A stretch of 64,000 nucleotides of DNA from Synchiropus splendidus (GCF_027744825.2 NW_026527057.1:496001-560000), one strand, 5' to 3'; shown: positions 22,441 to 36,800, counted from the stretch's first letter. Notes: generated by a model not told the origin, from the sequence alone. A program made the numbers and translations.

Positions 22441-25400
22441 CATGTTCTGAAGCTTCCCTGAAAAGTTATGGCACAATGCACAAAAACGCTTTTCAGCCTG
22501 AGATAAGGTGGGTTTCGGAACGCCAAACATAAAAGTGTTATTAACTTTGGAAAAACACTTCAGACAGTTGAGATTTGATGTGCAACTACTAGAAAGACCC
22601 TTTCTGCTATAGTGGGAGGTTAAAATTTAATGTTCTGAAGCTTCCCTGAAAAGTTATGGCACAATGCACAAAAACGCTTTTCAGCCTGAGATAAGGTGGG
22701 TTTCGGAACGCCAAACATAAAAGTGTTAATAACTTTGGAAAAACACTTCAGACAGTTTAGATTTGATGTGCAACTACTAGAAAGACCCTTTCAGCTATAG
22801 TGGGAGGTTAAAATTTCATGTTCTGAAGCTTCCATGAAAAGTTATGGCACAATGCACAAAAACGCTTTTCAGCCTGAGATAAGGTGGGTTTCGGAACGCC
22901 AAACATAAAAGTGTTGATAACTTTCGAAAAACACTTCAGACAGCTTAGATTTGATGTGCACCTACTAGAACGACCCTTTCTGCTATAGTGGGAGGTTAAA
23001 ATTTCATGTTCTGAAGCTTCCCTGAAAAGTTATGGCACAATGCGTAAAAACGCTTTTCAGCCTGAGATAAGGTGGGTTTCGGAACGCCAAACATAAAAGT
23101 GTTGATAACTTTGGAAAAACACTTCAGACAGTTTAGATTTGATGTGCAACTACTAGAAAGACCCTTTCTGCTATAGTGGGAGGTTAAAATTTCATGTTCT
23201 GAAGCTTCCCTGAAAAGTTATGGCACAATGCACAAAAACGCTTTTCAGCCTGAGATAAGGTGGGTTTCGGAACGCCAAACATAAAAGTGTTAATAACTTT
23301 GGAAAAACACTTCAGACAGTTTAGATTTTATGTGCAACTACTAGAAAGACCCTTTCTGCTATAGTGGGAGGTTAAAATTTCATGTTCTGAAGCTTCCCTG
23401 AAAAGTTATGGCACAATGCACAAAAACGCTTTTCAGCCTGAGATAAGGTGGGTTTCGTAACGCCAAACATAAAAGTGTTAATAACTTTGGAAAAACACTT
23501 CAGACAGTTTAGATTTGATGTGCAACTACGAGAAAGATCCTTTCTGCTATAGTGGGAGGTTAAAATTTCATGTTCTGAAGCTTCCCTGAAAAGTTATGGC
23601 ACAATGCACAAAAACGCTTTTCAGCCTGAGATAAGGTGGGTTTCGGAACGCCAAACATAAAAGTGTTGATAACTTTCGAAAAACACTTCAGACAGCTTAG
23701 ATTTGATGTGCACCTACTAGAAAGACCCTTTCTGCTATAGTGGGAGGTTAAAATTTCATGTTCTGAAGCTTCCCTGAAAAGTTATGGCACAATGCGTAAA
23801 AACGCTTTTCAGCCTGAGATAAGGTGGGTTTCGGAACGCCAAACATAAAAGTGTTGATAACTTTGCAAAAACACTTCAGACAGTTTAGATTTGATGTGCA
23901 ACTACTAGAAAGACCCTTTCTGCTATAGTGGGAGGTTAAAATTTCATGTTCTGAAGCTTCCCTGAAAAGTTATGGCACAATGCACAAAAACGCTTTTCAG
24001 CCTGAGATAAGGTGGGTTTCGGAACGCCAAACATAAAAGTGTTGATAACTTTCGAAAAACACTTCAGACAGCTTAGAGTTGATGTGCACCTACTAGAAAG
24101 ACCCTTTCTGCTATAGTGGGAGGTTAAAATTTCATGTTCTGAAGCTTCCCTGAAAAGTTATGGCACAATGCGTAAAAACGCTTTTCAGCCTGAGATAAGG
24201 TGGGTTTCGGAACGCCAAACATAAAAGTGTTGATAACTTTGGAAAAACACTTCAGACAGTTTAGATTTGATGTGCAACTACTAGAAAGACCCTTTCTGCT
24301 ATAGTGGGAGGTTAAAATTTCATGTTCTGAAGCTTCCCTCAAAGGTTATGGCACAATGCACAAAAACGCTTTTCAGCTTGAGATAAGGTGGGTTTCGGAA
24401 CGCCAAACATAAAAGTGTTAATAACTTTGGAAAAACACTTCAGACAGTTTAGATTTGATGTGCAACTACTAGAAAGACCCTTTCTGCTATAGTGGGAGGT
24501 TAAAATTTCATGTTCTGAAGCTTCCCTGAAAAGTTATGGCACAATGCACAAAAACGCTTTTCAGCCTGAGATAAGGTGGGTTTCGGAACGCCAAACATAA
24601 AAGTGTTATTAACTTTGGAAAAACACTTCAGACAGTTGAGATTTGATGTGCAACTACTAGAAAGACCCTTTCTGCTATAGTGGGAGGTTAAAATTTCATG
24701 TTCTGAAGCTTCCCTGAAAAGTTATGGCACAATGCACAAAAACGCTTTTCAGCCTGAGATAAGGTGGGTTTCGGAACGCCAAACATAAAAGTGTTGATAA
24801 CTTTGGAAAAACACTTCAGACAGCTTAGATTTGATGTGCACCTACTAGAAAGACCCTTTCTGCTATAGTGGGAGGTTAAAATTTCATGTTCTGAAGCTTC
24901 CCTGAAAAGTTATGGCACAATGCGTAAAAACGCTTTTCAGCCTGAGATAAGGTGGGTTTCGGAACGCCAAACATAAAAGTGTTGATAACTTTGGAAAAAC
25001 ACTTCAGACAGTTTAGATTTGATGTGCAACTACTAGAAAGACTCTTTCTGCTATAGTGGGAGGTTAAAATTTCATGTTCTGAAGCTTCCCTGAAAAGTTA
25101 TGGCACAATGCACAAAAACTCTTCTCAGCCTGAGATAAGGTGGTTTTCGGAACGCCAAACATAAAAGTGTTAATAACTTTGGAAAAACACTTCAGACAGT
25201 TTAGATTTGATGTGCAACTACTAGAAAGACCCTTTCTGCTATAGTGGGAGGTTAAAATTTCATGTTCTGAAGCTTCCCTGAAAAGTTATGGCACAATGCA
25301 CAAAAACGCTTTTCAGCCTGAGATAAGGTGGGTTTCGGAACGCCAAACATAAAAGTGTTGATAACTTTCGAAAAACTCTTCAGACAGTTTAGATTTGATG

Positions 25401-26186
25401 TGCAACTAGTAGAAAGACCCTTTCTGCTATAGTGGGAGGTTAAAATTTCATGTTCTGAAGCTTTCCTGAAAAGTTATGGCACAATGCACAAAAACGCTTT
25501 TCAGCCTGAGATAAGGTGGGTTTCGGAACGCCAAACATAAAAGTGTTGATAACTTTCGAAAAACACTTCAGACAGCTTAGATTTGATGTGCACCTACTAG
25601 AAAGACCCTTTCTGCTATAGTGGGAGGTTAAAATTTCATGTTCTGAAGCTTCCCTGAAAAGTTATGGCACAATGCACAAAAACGCTTTTCAGCCTGAGAT
25701 AAGGTGGGTTTCGGAACGCCAAACATAAAAGTGTTGATAACTTTCGAAAAACACTTCAGACAGCTTAGATTTGATGTGCACCTATTAGAAAGACCCTTTC
25801 TGCTATAGTGGGAGGTTAAAATTTCATGTTCTGAAGCTTCCCTGAAAAGTTATGGCACAATGCGTAAAAACGCTTTTCAGCCTGAGATTAGGTGGGTTTC
25901 GGAACGCCAAACATAAAAGTGTTGATAACTTTGGAAAAACACTTCAGACAGTTTAGATTTGATGTGCAACTACCAGAAAGACCCTTTCTGCTATAGTGGG
26001 AGGTTAAAATTTCATGTTCTGAAGCTTCCCTGAAAAGTTATGGCACAATGCACAAAAACGCTTTTCAGCCTGAGATAAGGTGGGTTTCGGAACGCCAAAC
26101 ATAAAAGTGTTAATAACTTTGGAAAAACACTTCAGACAGTTTAGATTTGATGTGCAACAACTAGAAAGACCCTTTCTGCTATAGTG
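21863..26186 (+). repeat. Twenty-three-monomer unit, copy 1 (4,324 bp)
   Basis: This unit reappears from 26,187 at an offset of 4,324 (23 x 188). Markers include TTTAATGTTC near 22,627, TTCCATGAAAAG near 22,831, TTTCGTAACG near 23,455, CTACGAGAAAGATCC near 23,527, TTTGCAAAAAC near 23,863, TAGAGTTGATG near 24,075, CCCTCAAAGG near 24,337, GTTATTAAC near 24,606, AACTCTTCTCAG near 25,108, GAAAAACTCTTC near 25,370, CTATTAG near 25,782, GATTAGG near 25,887 and CTACCAG near 25,971. Copy 1 overlaps the tail of the 13-monomer block, so that block was part of the duplicated template. Confidence 0.9.
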
Positions 26187-29100
26187 GGAGGTTAAAATTT
26201 CATGTTCTGAAGCTTCCCTGAAAAGTTATGGCACAATGCACAAAAACGCTTTTCAGCCTGAGATAAGGTGGGTTTCGGAACGCCAAACATAAAAGTGTTA
26301 ATAACTTTGGAAAAACACTTCAGACAGTTTAGATTTTATGTGCAACTACTAGAAAGACCCTTTCTGCTATAGTGGGAGGTTAAAATTTCATGTTCTGAAG
26401 CTTCCCTGAAAAGTTATGGCACAATGCACAAAAACGCTTTTCAGCCTGAGATAAGGTGGGTTTCGGAACGCCAAACATAAAAGTGTTAATAACTTTGGAA
26501 AAACACTTCAGACAGTTTAGATTTGATGTGCAACTACTAGAAAGACCCTTTCTGCTATAGTGGGAGGTTAAAATTTGATGTTCTGAAGCTTCCCTGAAAA
26601 GTTATGGCAGAATGCACAAAAACGCTTTTCAGCCTGAGATGAGGTGCGTTTCGGAACGCCAAACATAAAAGTGTTAATAACTTTGGAAAAACACTTCAGA
26701 CAGTTTAGATTTGATGTGCAACTACTAGAAAGACCCTTTCTGCTATAGTGGGAGGTTAAAATTTCATGTTCTGAAGCTTCCCTGAAAAGTTATGGCACAA
26801 TGCACAAAAACGCTTTTCAGCCTGAGATAAGGTGGGTTTCGGAACGCCAAACATAAAAGTGTTATTAACTTTGGAAAAACACTTCAGACAGTTGAGATTT
26901 GATGTGCAACTACTAGAAAGACCCTTTCTGCTATAGTGGGAGGTTAAAATTTAATGTTCTGAAGCTTCCCTGAAAAGTTATGGCACAATGCACAAAAACG
27001 CTTTTCAGCCTGAGATAAGGTGGGTTTCGGAACGCCAAACATAAAAGTGTTAATAACTTTGGAAAAACACTTCAGACAGTTTAGATTTGATGTGCAACTA
27101 CTAGAAAGACCCTTTCTGCTATAGTGGGAGGTTAAAATTTCATGTTCTGAAGCTTCCATGAAAAGTTATGGCACAATGCACAAAAACGCTTTTCAGCCTG
27201 AGATAAGGTGGGTTTCGGAACGCCAAACATAAAAGTGTTGATAACTTTCGAAAAACACTTCAGACAGCTTAGATTTGATGTGCACCTACTAGAACGACCC
27301 TTTCTGCTATAGTGGGAGGTTAAAATTTCATGTTCTGAAGCTTCCCTGAAAAGTTATGGCACAATGCGTAAAAACGCTTTTCAGCCTGAGATAAGGTGGG
27401 TTTCGGAACGCCAAACATAAAAGTGTTGATAACTTTGGAAAAACACTTCAGACAGTTTAGATTTGATGTGCAACTACTAGAAAGACCCTTTCTGCTATAG
27501 TGGGAGGTTAAAATTTCATGTTCTGAAGCTTCCCTGAAAAGTTATGGCACAATGCACAAAAACGCTTTTCAGCCTGAGATAAGGTGGGTTTCGGAACGCC
27601 AAACATAAAAGTGTTAATAACTTTGGAAAAACACTTCAGACAGTTTAGATTTTATGTGCAACTACTAGAAAGACCCTTTCTGCTATAGTGGGAGGTTAAA
27701 ATTTCATGTTCTGAAGCTTCCCTGAAAAGTTATGGCACAATGCACAAAAACGCTTTTCAGCCTGAGATAAGGTGGGTTTCGTAACGCCAAACATAAAAGT
27801 GTTAATAACTTTGGAAAAACACTTCAGACAGTTTAGATTTGATGTGCAACTACGAGAAAGATCCTTTCTGCTATAGTGGGAGGTTAAAATTTCATGTTCT
27901 GAAGCTTCCCTGAAAAGTTATGGCACAATGCACAAAAACGCTTTTCAGCCTGAGATAAGGTGGGTTTCGGAACGCCAAACATAAAAGTGTTGATAACTTT
28001 CGAAAAACACTTCAGACAGCTTAGATTTGATGTGCACCTACTAGAAAGACCCTTTCTGCTATAGTGGGAGGTTAAAATTTCATGTTCTGAAGCTTCCCTG
28101 AAAAGTTATGGCACAATGCGTAAAAACGCTTTTCAGCCTGAGATAAGGTGGGTTTCGGAACGCCAAACATAAAAGTGTTGATAACTTTGCAAAAACACTT
28201 CAGACAGTTTAGATTTGATGTGCAACTACTAGAAAGACCCTTTCTGCTATAGTGGGAGGTTAAAATTTCATGTTCTGAAGCTTCCCTGAAAAGTTATGGC
28301 ACAATGCACAAAAACGCTTTTCAGCCTGAGATAAGGTGGGTTTCGGAACGCCAAACATAAAAGTGTTGATAACTTTCGAAAAACACTTCAGACAGCTTAG
28401 AGTTGATGTGCACCTACTAGAAAGACCCTTTCTGCTATAGTGGGAGGTTAAAATTTCATGTTCTGAAGCTTCCCTGAAAAGTTATGGCACAATGCGTAAA
28501 AACGCTTTTCAGCCTGAGATAAGGTGGGTTTCGGAACGCCAAACATAAAAGTGTTGATAACTTTGGAAAAACACTTCAGACAGTTTAGATTTGATGTGCA
28601 ACTACTAGAAAGACCCTTTCTGCTATAGTGGGAGGTTAAAATTTCATGTTCTGAAGCTTCCCTCAAAGGTTATGGCACAATGCACAAAAACGCTTTTCAG
28701 CTTGAGATAAGGTGGGTTTCGGAACGCCAAACATAAAAGTGTTAATAACTTTGGAAAAACACTTCAGACAGTTTAGATTTGATGTGCAACTACTAGAAAG
28801 ACCCTTTCTGCTATAGTGGGAGGTTAAAATTTCATGTTCTGAAGCTTCCCTGAAAAGTTATGGCACAATGCACAAAAACGCTTTTCAGCCTGAGATAAGG
28901 TGGGTTTCGGAACGCCAAACATAAAAGTGTTATTAACTTTGGAAAAACACTTCAGACAGTTGAGATTTGATGTGCAACTACTAGAAAGACCCTTTCTGCT
29001 ATAGTGGGAGGTTAAAATTTCATGTTCTGAAGCTTCCCTGAAAAGTTATGGCACAATGCACAAAAACGCTTTTCAGCCTGAGATAAGGTGGGTTTCGGAA

Positions 29101-30843
29101 CGCCAAACATAAAAGTGTTGATAACTTTGGAAAAACACTTCAGACAGCTTAGATTTGATGTGCACCTACTAGAAAGACCCTTTCTGCTATAGTGGGAGGT
29201 TAAAATTTCATGTTCTGAAGCTTCCCTGAAAAGTTATGGCACAATGCGTAAAAACGCTTTTCAGCCTGAGATAAGGTGGGTTTCGGAACGCCAAACATAA
29301 AAGTGTTGATAACTTTGGAAAAACACTTCAGACAGTTTAGATTTGATGTGCAACTACTAGAAAGACTCTTTCTGCTATAGTGGGAGGTTAAAATTTCATG
29401 TTCTGAAGCTTCCCTGAAAAGTTATGGCACAATGCACAAAAACTCTTCTCAGCCTGAGATAAGGTGGTTTTCGGAACGCCAAACATAAAAGTGTTAATAA
29501 CTTTGGAAAAACACTTCAGACAGTTTAGATTTGATGTGCAACTACTAGAAAGACCCTTTCTGCTATAGTGGGAGGTTAAAATTTCATGTTCTGAAGCTTC
29601 CCTGAAAAGTTATGGCACAATGCACAAAAACGCTTTTCAGCCTGAGATAAGGTGGGTTTCGGAACGCCAAACATAAAAGTGTTGATAACTTTCGAAAAAC
29701 TCTTCAGACAGTTTAGATTTGATGTGCAACTAGTAGAAAGACCCTTTCTGCTATAGTGGGAGGTTAAAATTTCATGTTCTGAAGCTTTCCTGAAAAGTTA
29801 TGGCACAATGCACAAAAACGCTTTTCAGCCTGAGATAAGGTGGGTTTCGGAACGCCAAACATAAAAGTGTTGATAACTTTCGAAAAACACTTCAGACAGC
29901 TTAGATTTGATGTGCACCTACTAGAAAGACCCTTTCTGCTATAGTGGGAGGTTAAAATTTCATGTTCTGAAGCTTCCCTGAAAAGTTATGGCACAATGCA
30001 CAAAAACGCTTTTCAGCCTGAGATAAGGTGGGTTTCGCAACGCCAAACATAAAAGTGTTAATAACTTTGAAAAACACTTCAGACAGTTTAGATTTTATGT
30101 GCAACTACTAGAAAGACCCTTTCTGCTATAGTGGGAGGTTAAAATTTCATGTTCTGAAGCTTCCCTGAAAAGTTATGGCAAATGCACAAAAACGCTTTTC
30201 AGCCTGAGATAAGGTGGGTTTCGGAACGCCAAACATAAAAGTGTTGATAACTTTCGAAAAACACTTCAGACAGCTTAGATTTGATGTGCACCTATTAGAA
30301 AGACCCTTTCTGCTATAGTGGGAGGTTAAAATTTCATGTTCTGAAGCTTCCCTGAAAAGTTATGGCACAATGCGTAAAAACGCTTTTCAGCCTGAGATTA
30401 GGTGGGTTTCGGAACGCCAAACATAAAAGTGTTGATAACTTTGGAAAAACACTTCAGACAGTTTAGATTTGATGTGCAACTACCAGAAAGACCCTTTCTG
30501 CTATAGTGGGAGGTTAAAATTTCATGTTCTGAAGCTTCCCTGAAAAGTTATGGCACAATGCACAAAAACGCTTTTCAGCCTGAGATAAGGTGGGTTTCGG
30601 AACGCCAAACATAAAAGTGTTAATAACTTTGGAAAAACACTTCAGACAGTTTAGATTTGATGTGCAACAACTAGAAAGACCCTTTCTGCTATAGTGGGAG
30701 GTTAAAATTTCATGTTCTGAAGCTTCCCTGAAAAGTTATGGCACAATGCACAAAAACGCTTTTCAGCCTGAGATAAGGTGGGTTTCGGAACGCCAAACAT
30801 AAAAGTGTTAATAACTTTGGAAAAACACTTCAGACAGTTTAGA
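26187..30843 (+). repeat. Twenty-three-monomer unit, copy 2, with one extra monomer
   Basis: Bases 26187-30036 match 21863-25712 (3,850 bases) with no difference at any marker checked. At 30,037 the sequence switches to GGTTTCGCAACG, and one additional monomer (about 30,066-30,251) is present. After it, homology to copy 1 resumes at offset 4,510 (24 x 188 minus two deleted bases), seen at CTATTAG, GATTAGG, CTACCAG and CAACAACTAG. It ends at 30,843, where copy 1 has TTTTATG near 26,334. The extra monomer carries both deletions of that stretch. Confidence 0.87.
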
Positions 30844-33820
30844 TTTGATGTGCAACTACTAGAAAGACCCTTTCTGCTATAGTGGGAGGTTAAAATTTCA
30901 TGTTCTGAAGCTTCCCTGAAAAGTTATGGCACAATGCGTAAAAACGCTTTTCAGCCTGAGATAAGGTGGGTTTCGGAACGCCAAACATAAAAGTGTTGAT
31001 AACTTTGGAAAAACACTTCAGACAGTTTAGATTTGATGTGCAACTACTAGAAAGACTCTTTCTGCTATAGTGGGAGGTTAAAATTTCATGTTTTGAAGCT
31101 TCCCTGAAAAGTTATGGCACAATGCACAAAAACGCTTTTCAGCCTGAGATAAGGTGGGTTTCGGAACTCTAAACATAACAGTGTTAATAACTTTGGAAAA
31201 ACACTTCAGACAGTTTAGATTTGATGTGCAACTACTAGAAAGACCCTTCTGCTATAGTTGGAGGTTAAAATTTCATGTTCTGAAGCTTCCCTGAAAAGTT
31301 ATGGCACAATGCACAAAAACGCTTTTCAGCCTGAGATAAGGTGGGTTTCGGAACGCCAAACATAAAAGTGTTATTAACTTTGGAAAAACACTTCAGACAG
31401 TTGAGATTTGATGTGCAACTACTAGAAAGACCCTTTCTGCTATAGTGGGAGGTTAAAATTTCATGTTCTGAAGCTTCCCTGAAAAGTTATGGCACAATGC
31501 ACAAAAACGCTTTTCAGCCTGAGATAAGGTGGGTTTCGGAACGCCAAACATAAAAGTGTTGATAACTTTGGAAAAACACTTCAGACAGCTTAGATTTGAT
31601 GTGCACCTACTAGAAAGACCCTTTCTGCTATAGTGGGAGGTTAAAATTTCATCTTCTGAAGCTTCCCTGAAAAGTTATGGCACAATGCGTAAAAACGCTT
31701 TTCAGCCTGAGATAAGGTGGGTTTCGGAACGCCAAACATAAAAGTGTTGATAACTTTGGAAAAACACTTCAGACAGTTTAGATTTGATGTGCAACTACTA
31801 GAAAGACTCTTTCTGCTATAGTGGGAGGTTAAAATTTCATGTTCTGAAGCTTCCCTGAAAAGTTATGGCACAATGCACAAAAACTCTTCTCAGCCTGAGA
31901 TAAGGTGGTTTTCGGAACGCCAAACATAAAAGTGTTAATAACTTTGGAAAAACACTTCAGACAGTTTAGATTTGATGTGCAACTACTAGAAAGACCCTTT
32001 CTGCTATAGTGGGAGGTTAAAATTTCATGTTCTGAAGCTTCCCTGAAAAGTTATGGCACAATGCACAAAAACGCTTTTCAGCCTGAGATAAGGTGGGTTT
32101 CGGAACGCCAAACATAAAAGTGTTGATAACTTTCGAAAAACTCTTCAGACAGTTTAGATTTGATGTGCAACTAGTAGAAAGACCCTTTCTGCTATAGTGG
32201 GAGGTTAAAATTTCATGTTCTGAAGCTTTCCTGAAAAGTTATGGCACAATGCACAAAAACGCTTTTCAGCCTGAGATAAGGTGGGTTTCGGAACGCCAAA
32301 CATAAAAGTGTTGATAACTTTCGAAAAACACTTCAGACAGCTTAGATTTGATGTGCACCTACTAGAAAGACCCTTTCTGCTATAGTGGGAGGTTAAAATT
32401 TCATGTTCTGAAGCTTCCCTGAAAAGTTATGGCACAATGCACAAAAACGCTTTTCAGCCTGAGATAAGGTGGGTTTCGCAACGCCAAACATAAAAGTGTT
32501 AATAACTTTGAAAAACACTTCAGACAGTTTAGATTTTATGTGCAACTACTAGAAAGACCCTTTCTGCTATAGTGGGAGGTTAAAATTTCATGTTCTGAAG
32601 CTTCCCTGAAAAGTTATGGCACAATGCACAAAAACGCTTTTCAGCCTGAGATAAGGTGGGTTTCGGAACGCCAAACATAAAAGTGTTGATAACTTTCGAA
32701 AAACACTTCAGACAGCTTAGATTTGATGTGCACCTATTAGAAAGACCCTTTCTGCTATAGTGGGAGGTTAAAATTTCATGTTCTGAAGCTTCCCTGAAAA
32801 GTTATGGCACAATGCGTAAAAACGCTTTTCAGCCTGAGATTAGGTGGGTTTCGGAACGCCAAACATAAAAGTGTTGATAACTTTGGAAAAACACTTCAGA
32901 CAGTTTAGATTTGATGTGCAACTACCAGAAAGACCCTTTCTGCTATAGTGGGAGGTTAAAATTTCATGTTCTGAAGCTTCCCTGAAAAGTTATGGCACAA
33001 TGCACAAAAACGCTTTTCAGCCTGAGATAAGGTGGGTTTCGGAACGCCAAACATAAAAGTGTTAATAACTTTGGAAAAACACTTCAGACAGTTTAGATTT
33101 GATGTGCAACAACTAGAAAGACCCTTTCTGCTATAGTGGGAGGTTAAAATTTCATGTTCTGAAGCTTCCCTGAAAAGTTATGGCACAATGCACAAAAACG
33201 CTTTTCAGCCTGAGATAAGGTGGGTTTCGGAACGCCAAACATAAAAGTGTTAATAACTTTGGAAAAACACTTCAGACAGTTTAGATTTGATGTGCAACTA
33301 CTAGAAAGACCCTTTCTGCTATAGTGGGAGGTTAAAATTTCATGTTCTGAAGCTTCCCTGAAAAGTTATGGCACAATGCGTAAAAACGCTTTTCAGCCTG
33401 AGATAAGGTGGGTTTCGGAACGCCAAACATAAAAGTGTTGATAACTTTGGAAAAACACTTCAGACAGTTTAGATTTGATGTGCAACTACTAGAAAGACTC
33501 TTTCTGCTATAGTGGGAGGTTAAAATTTCATGTTTTGAAGCTTCCCTGAAAAGTTATGGCACAATGCACAAAAACGCTTTTCAGCCTGAGATAAGGTGGG
33601 TTTCGGAACTCTAAACATAACAGTGTTAATAACTTTGGAAAAACACTTCAGACAGTTTAGATTTGATGTGCAACTACTAGAAAGACCCTTCTGCTATAGT
33701 TGGAGGTTAAAATTTCATGTTCTGAAGCTTCCCTGAAAAGTTATGGCACAATGCACAAAAACGCTTTTCAGCCTGAGATAAGGTGGGTTTCGGAACGCCA
33801 AACATAAAAGTGTTAATAAC
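28931..33820 (+). repeat. Thirteen-monomer tandem duplication (2,441 bp offset)
   Basis: The series GTTATTAAC, AACTCTTCTCAG, GAAAAACTCTTC, TTCGCAACG, TTTTATG, CTATTAG, GATTAGG, CTACCAG, CAACAACTAG, TTTTGAAGC and GGAACTCTAAACATAACAG runs from 28,931 and again from 31,372. The offset is 13 x 188 minus 3. Single-base deletions are shared (CTTTGAAAAAC at 30,069/32,510; GACCCTTCTG near 31,240/33,686), so they predate the duplication. Private differences include TTTCATCTTC near 31,650 and the deletion near 30,180. The 187-bp monomers at 31,192, 32,507 and 33,634 are part of this block. Confidence 0.87.
30066..30251 (+). repeat. 186-bp monomer with two single-base deletions
   Basis: The start reads CTTTGAAAAACAC, lacking one G of TTTGG, and near 30,180 TATGGCAAATGC lacks the C of GGCACAAT. 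The body has TAGATTTTATG. The first deletion is shared with the monomer at 32,507; the second is private. Confidence 0.88.
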
Positions 33821-36800
33821 TTTGGAAAAACACTTCAGACAGTTTAGATTTGATGTGCAACTACTAGAAAGACCCTTTCTGCTATAGTGGGAGGTTAAAA
33901 TTTCATGTTCTGAAGCTTCCCTGAAAAGTTATGGCACAATGCACAAAAACGCTTTTCAGCCTGAGATAAGGTGGGTTTCGGAACGCCAAACATAAAAGTG
34001 TTAATAACTTTGGAAAAACACTTCAGACAGTTTAGATTTGATGTGCAACTACTAGAAAGACCCTTTCTGCTATAGTGGGAGGTTAAAATTTGACGTTCTG
34101 AAGCTTCCCTGAAAAGTTATGGCAGAATGCACAAAAACGCTTTTCAGCCTGAGATGAGGTGCGTTTCGGAACGCCAAACATAAAAGTGTTAATAACTTTG
34201 GAAAAACACTTCAGACAGTTTAGATTTGATGTGCAACTACTAGAAAGACCCTTTCTGCTATAGTGGGAGGTTAAAATTTCATGTTCTGAAGCTTCCCTGA
34301 AAAGTTATGGCACAATGCACAAAAACGCTTTTCAGCCTGAGATAAGGTGGGTTTCGGAACGCCAAACATAAAAGTGTTGATAACTTTCGAAAAACACTTC
34401 AGACAGCTTAGATTTGATGTGCACCTACTAGAACGACCCTTTCTGCTATAGTGGGAGGTTAAAATTTCATGTTCTGAAGCTTCCCTGAAAAGTTATGGCA
34501 CAATGCGTAAAAACGCTTTTCAGCCTGAGATAAGGTGGGTTTCGGAACGCCAAACATAAAAGTGTTGATAACTTTCGAAAAACACTTCAGACAGCTTAGA
34601 TTTGATGTGCAACTACTAGAAAGACCCTTTCTGCTATAGTGGGAGGTTAAAATTTCATGTTCTGAAGCTTCCCTGAAAAGTTATGGCACAATGCGTAAAA
34701 ACGCTTTTCAGCCTGAGATAAGGTGGGTTTCGGAACGCCAAACATAAAAGTGTTGATAACTTTGGAAAAACACTTCAGACAGTTTAGATTTGATGTGCAA
34801 CTACTAGAAAGACCCTTTCTGCTATAGTGGGAGGTTAAAATTTCATGTTCTGAAGCTTCCCTCAAAGGTTATGGCACAATGCACAAAAACGCTTTTCAGC
34901 TTGAGATAAGGTGGGTTTCGGAACGCCAAACATAAATGTGTTAATAACTTTGGAAAAACACTTCAGACAGTTTAGATTTGATGTGCAACTACTAGAAAGA
35001 CCCTTTCTGCTATAGTGGGAGGTTAAAATTTCATGTTCTGAAGCTTCCCTGAAAAGTTATGGCACAATGCACAAAAACGCTTTTCAGCCTGAGATAAGGT
35101 GGGTTTCGGAACGCCAAACATAAAAGTGTTGATAACTTTCGAAAAACACTTCAGACAGCTTAGATTTGATGTGCACCTACTAGAAAGACCCTTTCTGCTA
35201 TAGTGGGAGGTTAAAATTTCATGTTCTGAAGCTTCCCTGAAAAGTTATGGCACAATGCACAAAAACGCTTTTCAGCCTGAGATAAGGTGGTTTTCGCAAC
35301 GCCAAACATAAAAGTGTTAATAACTTTGGAAAAACACTTCAGACAGTTTAGATTTTATGTGCAACTACTAGAAAGACCCTTTCTGCTATAGTGGGAGGTT
35401 AAAATTTCATGTTCTGAAGCTTCCCTGAAAAGTTATGGCACAATGCACAAAAACGCTTTTCAGCCTGAGATAAGGTGGGTTTCGGAACGCCAAACATAAA
35501 AGTGTTGATAACTTTCGAAAAACACTTCAGACAGCTTAGATTTGATGTGCACCTATTAGAAAGACCCTTTCTGCTATAGTGGGAGGTTAAAATTTCATGT
35601 TCTGAAGCTTCCCTGAAAAGTTATGGCACAATGCGTAAAAACGCTTTTCAGCCTGAGATTAGGTGGGTTTCGGAACGCCAAACATAAAAGTGTTGATAAC
35701 TTTGGAAAAACACTTCAGACAGTTTAGATTTGATGTGCAACTACCAGAAAGACCCTTTCTGCTATAGTGGGAGGTTAAAATTTCATGTTCTGAAGCTTCC
35801 CTGAAAAGTTATGGCACAATGCACAAAAACGCTTTTCAGCCTGAGATAAGGTGGGTTTCGGAACGCCAAACATAAAAGTGTTAATAACTTTGGAAAAACA
35901 CTTCAGACAGTTTAGATTTGATGTGCAACAACTAGAAAGACCCTTTCTGCTATAGTGGGAGGTTAAAATTTCATGTTCTGAAGCTTCCCTGAAAAGTTAT
36001 GGCACAATGCACAAAAACGCTTTTCAGCCTGAGATAAGGTGGGTTTCGGAACGCCAAACATAAAAGTGTTAATAACTTTGGAAAAACACTTCAGACAGTT
36101 TAGATTTGATGTGCAACTACTAGAAAGACCCTTTCTGCTATAGTGGGAGGTTAAAATTTCATGTTCTGAAGCTTCCCTGAAAAGTTATGGCACAATGCGT
36201 AAAAACGCTTTTCAGCCTGAGATAAGGTGGGTTTCGGAACGCCAAACATAAAAGTGTTGATAACTTTGGAAAAACACTTCAGACAGTTTAGATTTGATGT
36301 GCAACTACTAGAAAGACTCTTTCTGCTATAGTGGGAGGTTAAAATTTCATGTTTTGAAGCTTCCCTGAAAAGTTATGGCACAATGCACAAAAACGCTTTT
36401 CAGCCTGAGATAAGGTGGGTTTCGGAACTCTAAACATAACAGTGTTAATAACTTTGGAAAAACACTTCAGACAGTTTAGATTTGATGTGCAACTACTAGA
36501 AAGACCCTTTCTGCTATAATTGGAGGTTAAAATTTCATGTTCTGAAGCTTCCCTGAAAAGTTATGGCACAATGCACAAAAACGCTTTTCAGCCTGAGATA
36601 AGGTGGGTTTCGGAACGCCAAACATAAAAGTGTTAATAACTTTGGAAAAACACTTCAGACAGTTTAGATTTGATGTGCAACTACTAGAAAGACCCTTTCT
36701 GCTATAGTGGGAGGTTAAAATTTCATGTTCTGAAGCTTCCCTGAAAAGTTATGGCACAATGCACAAAAACGCTTTTCAGCCTGAGATAAGGTGGGTTTCG

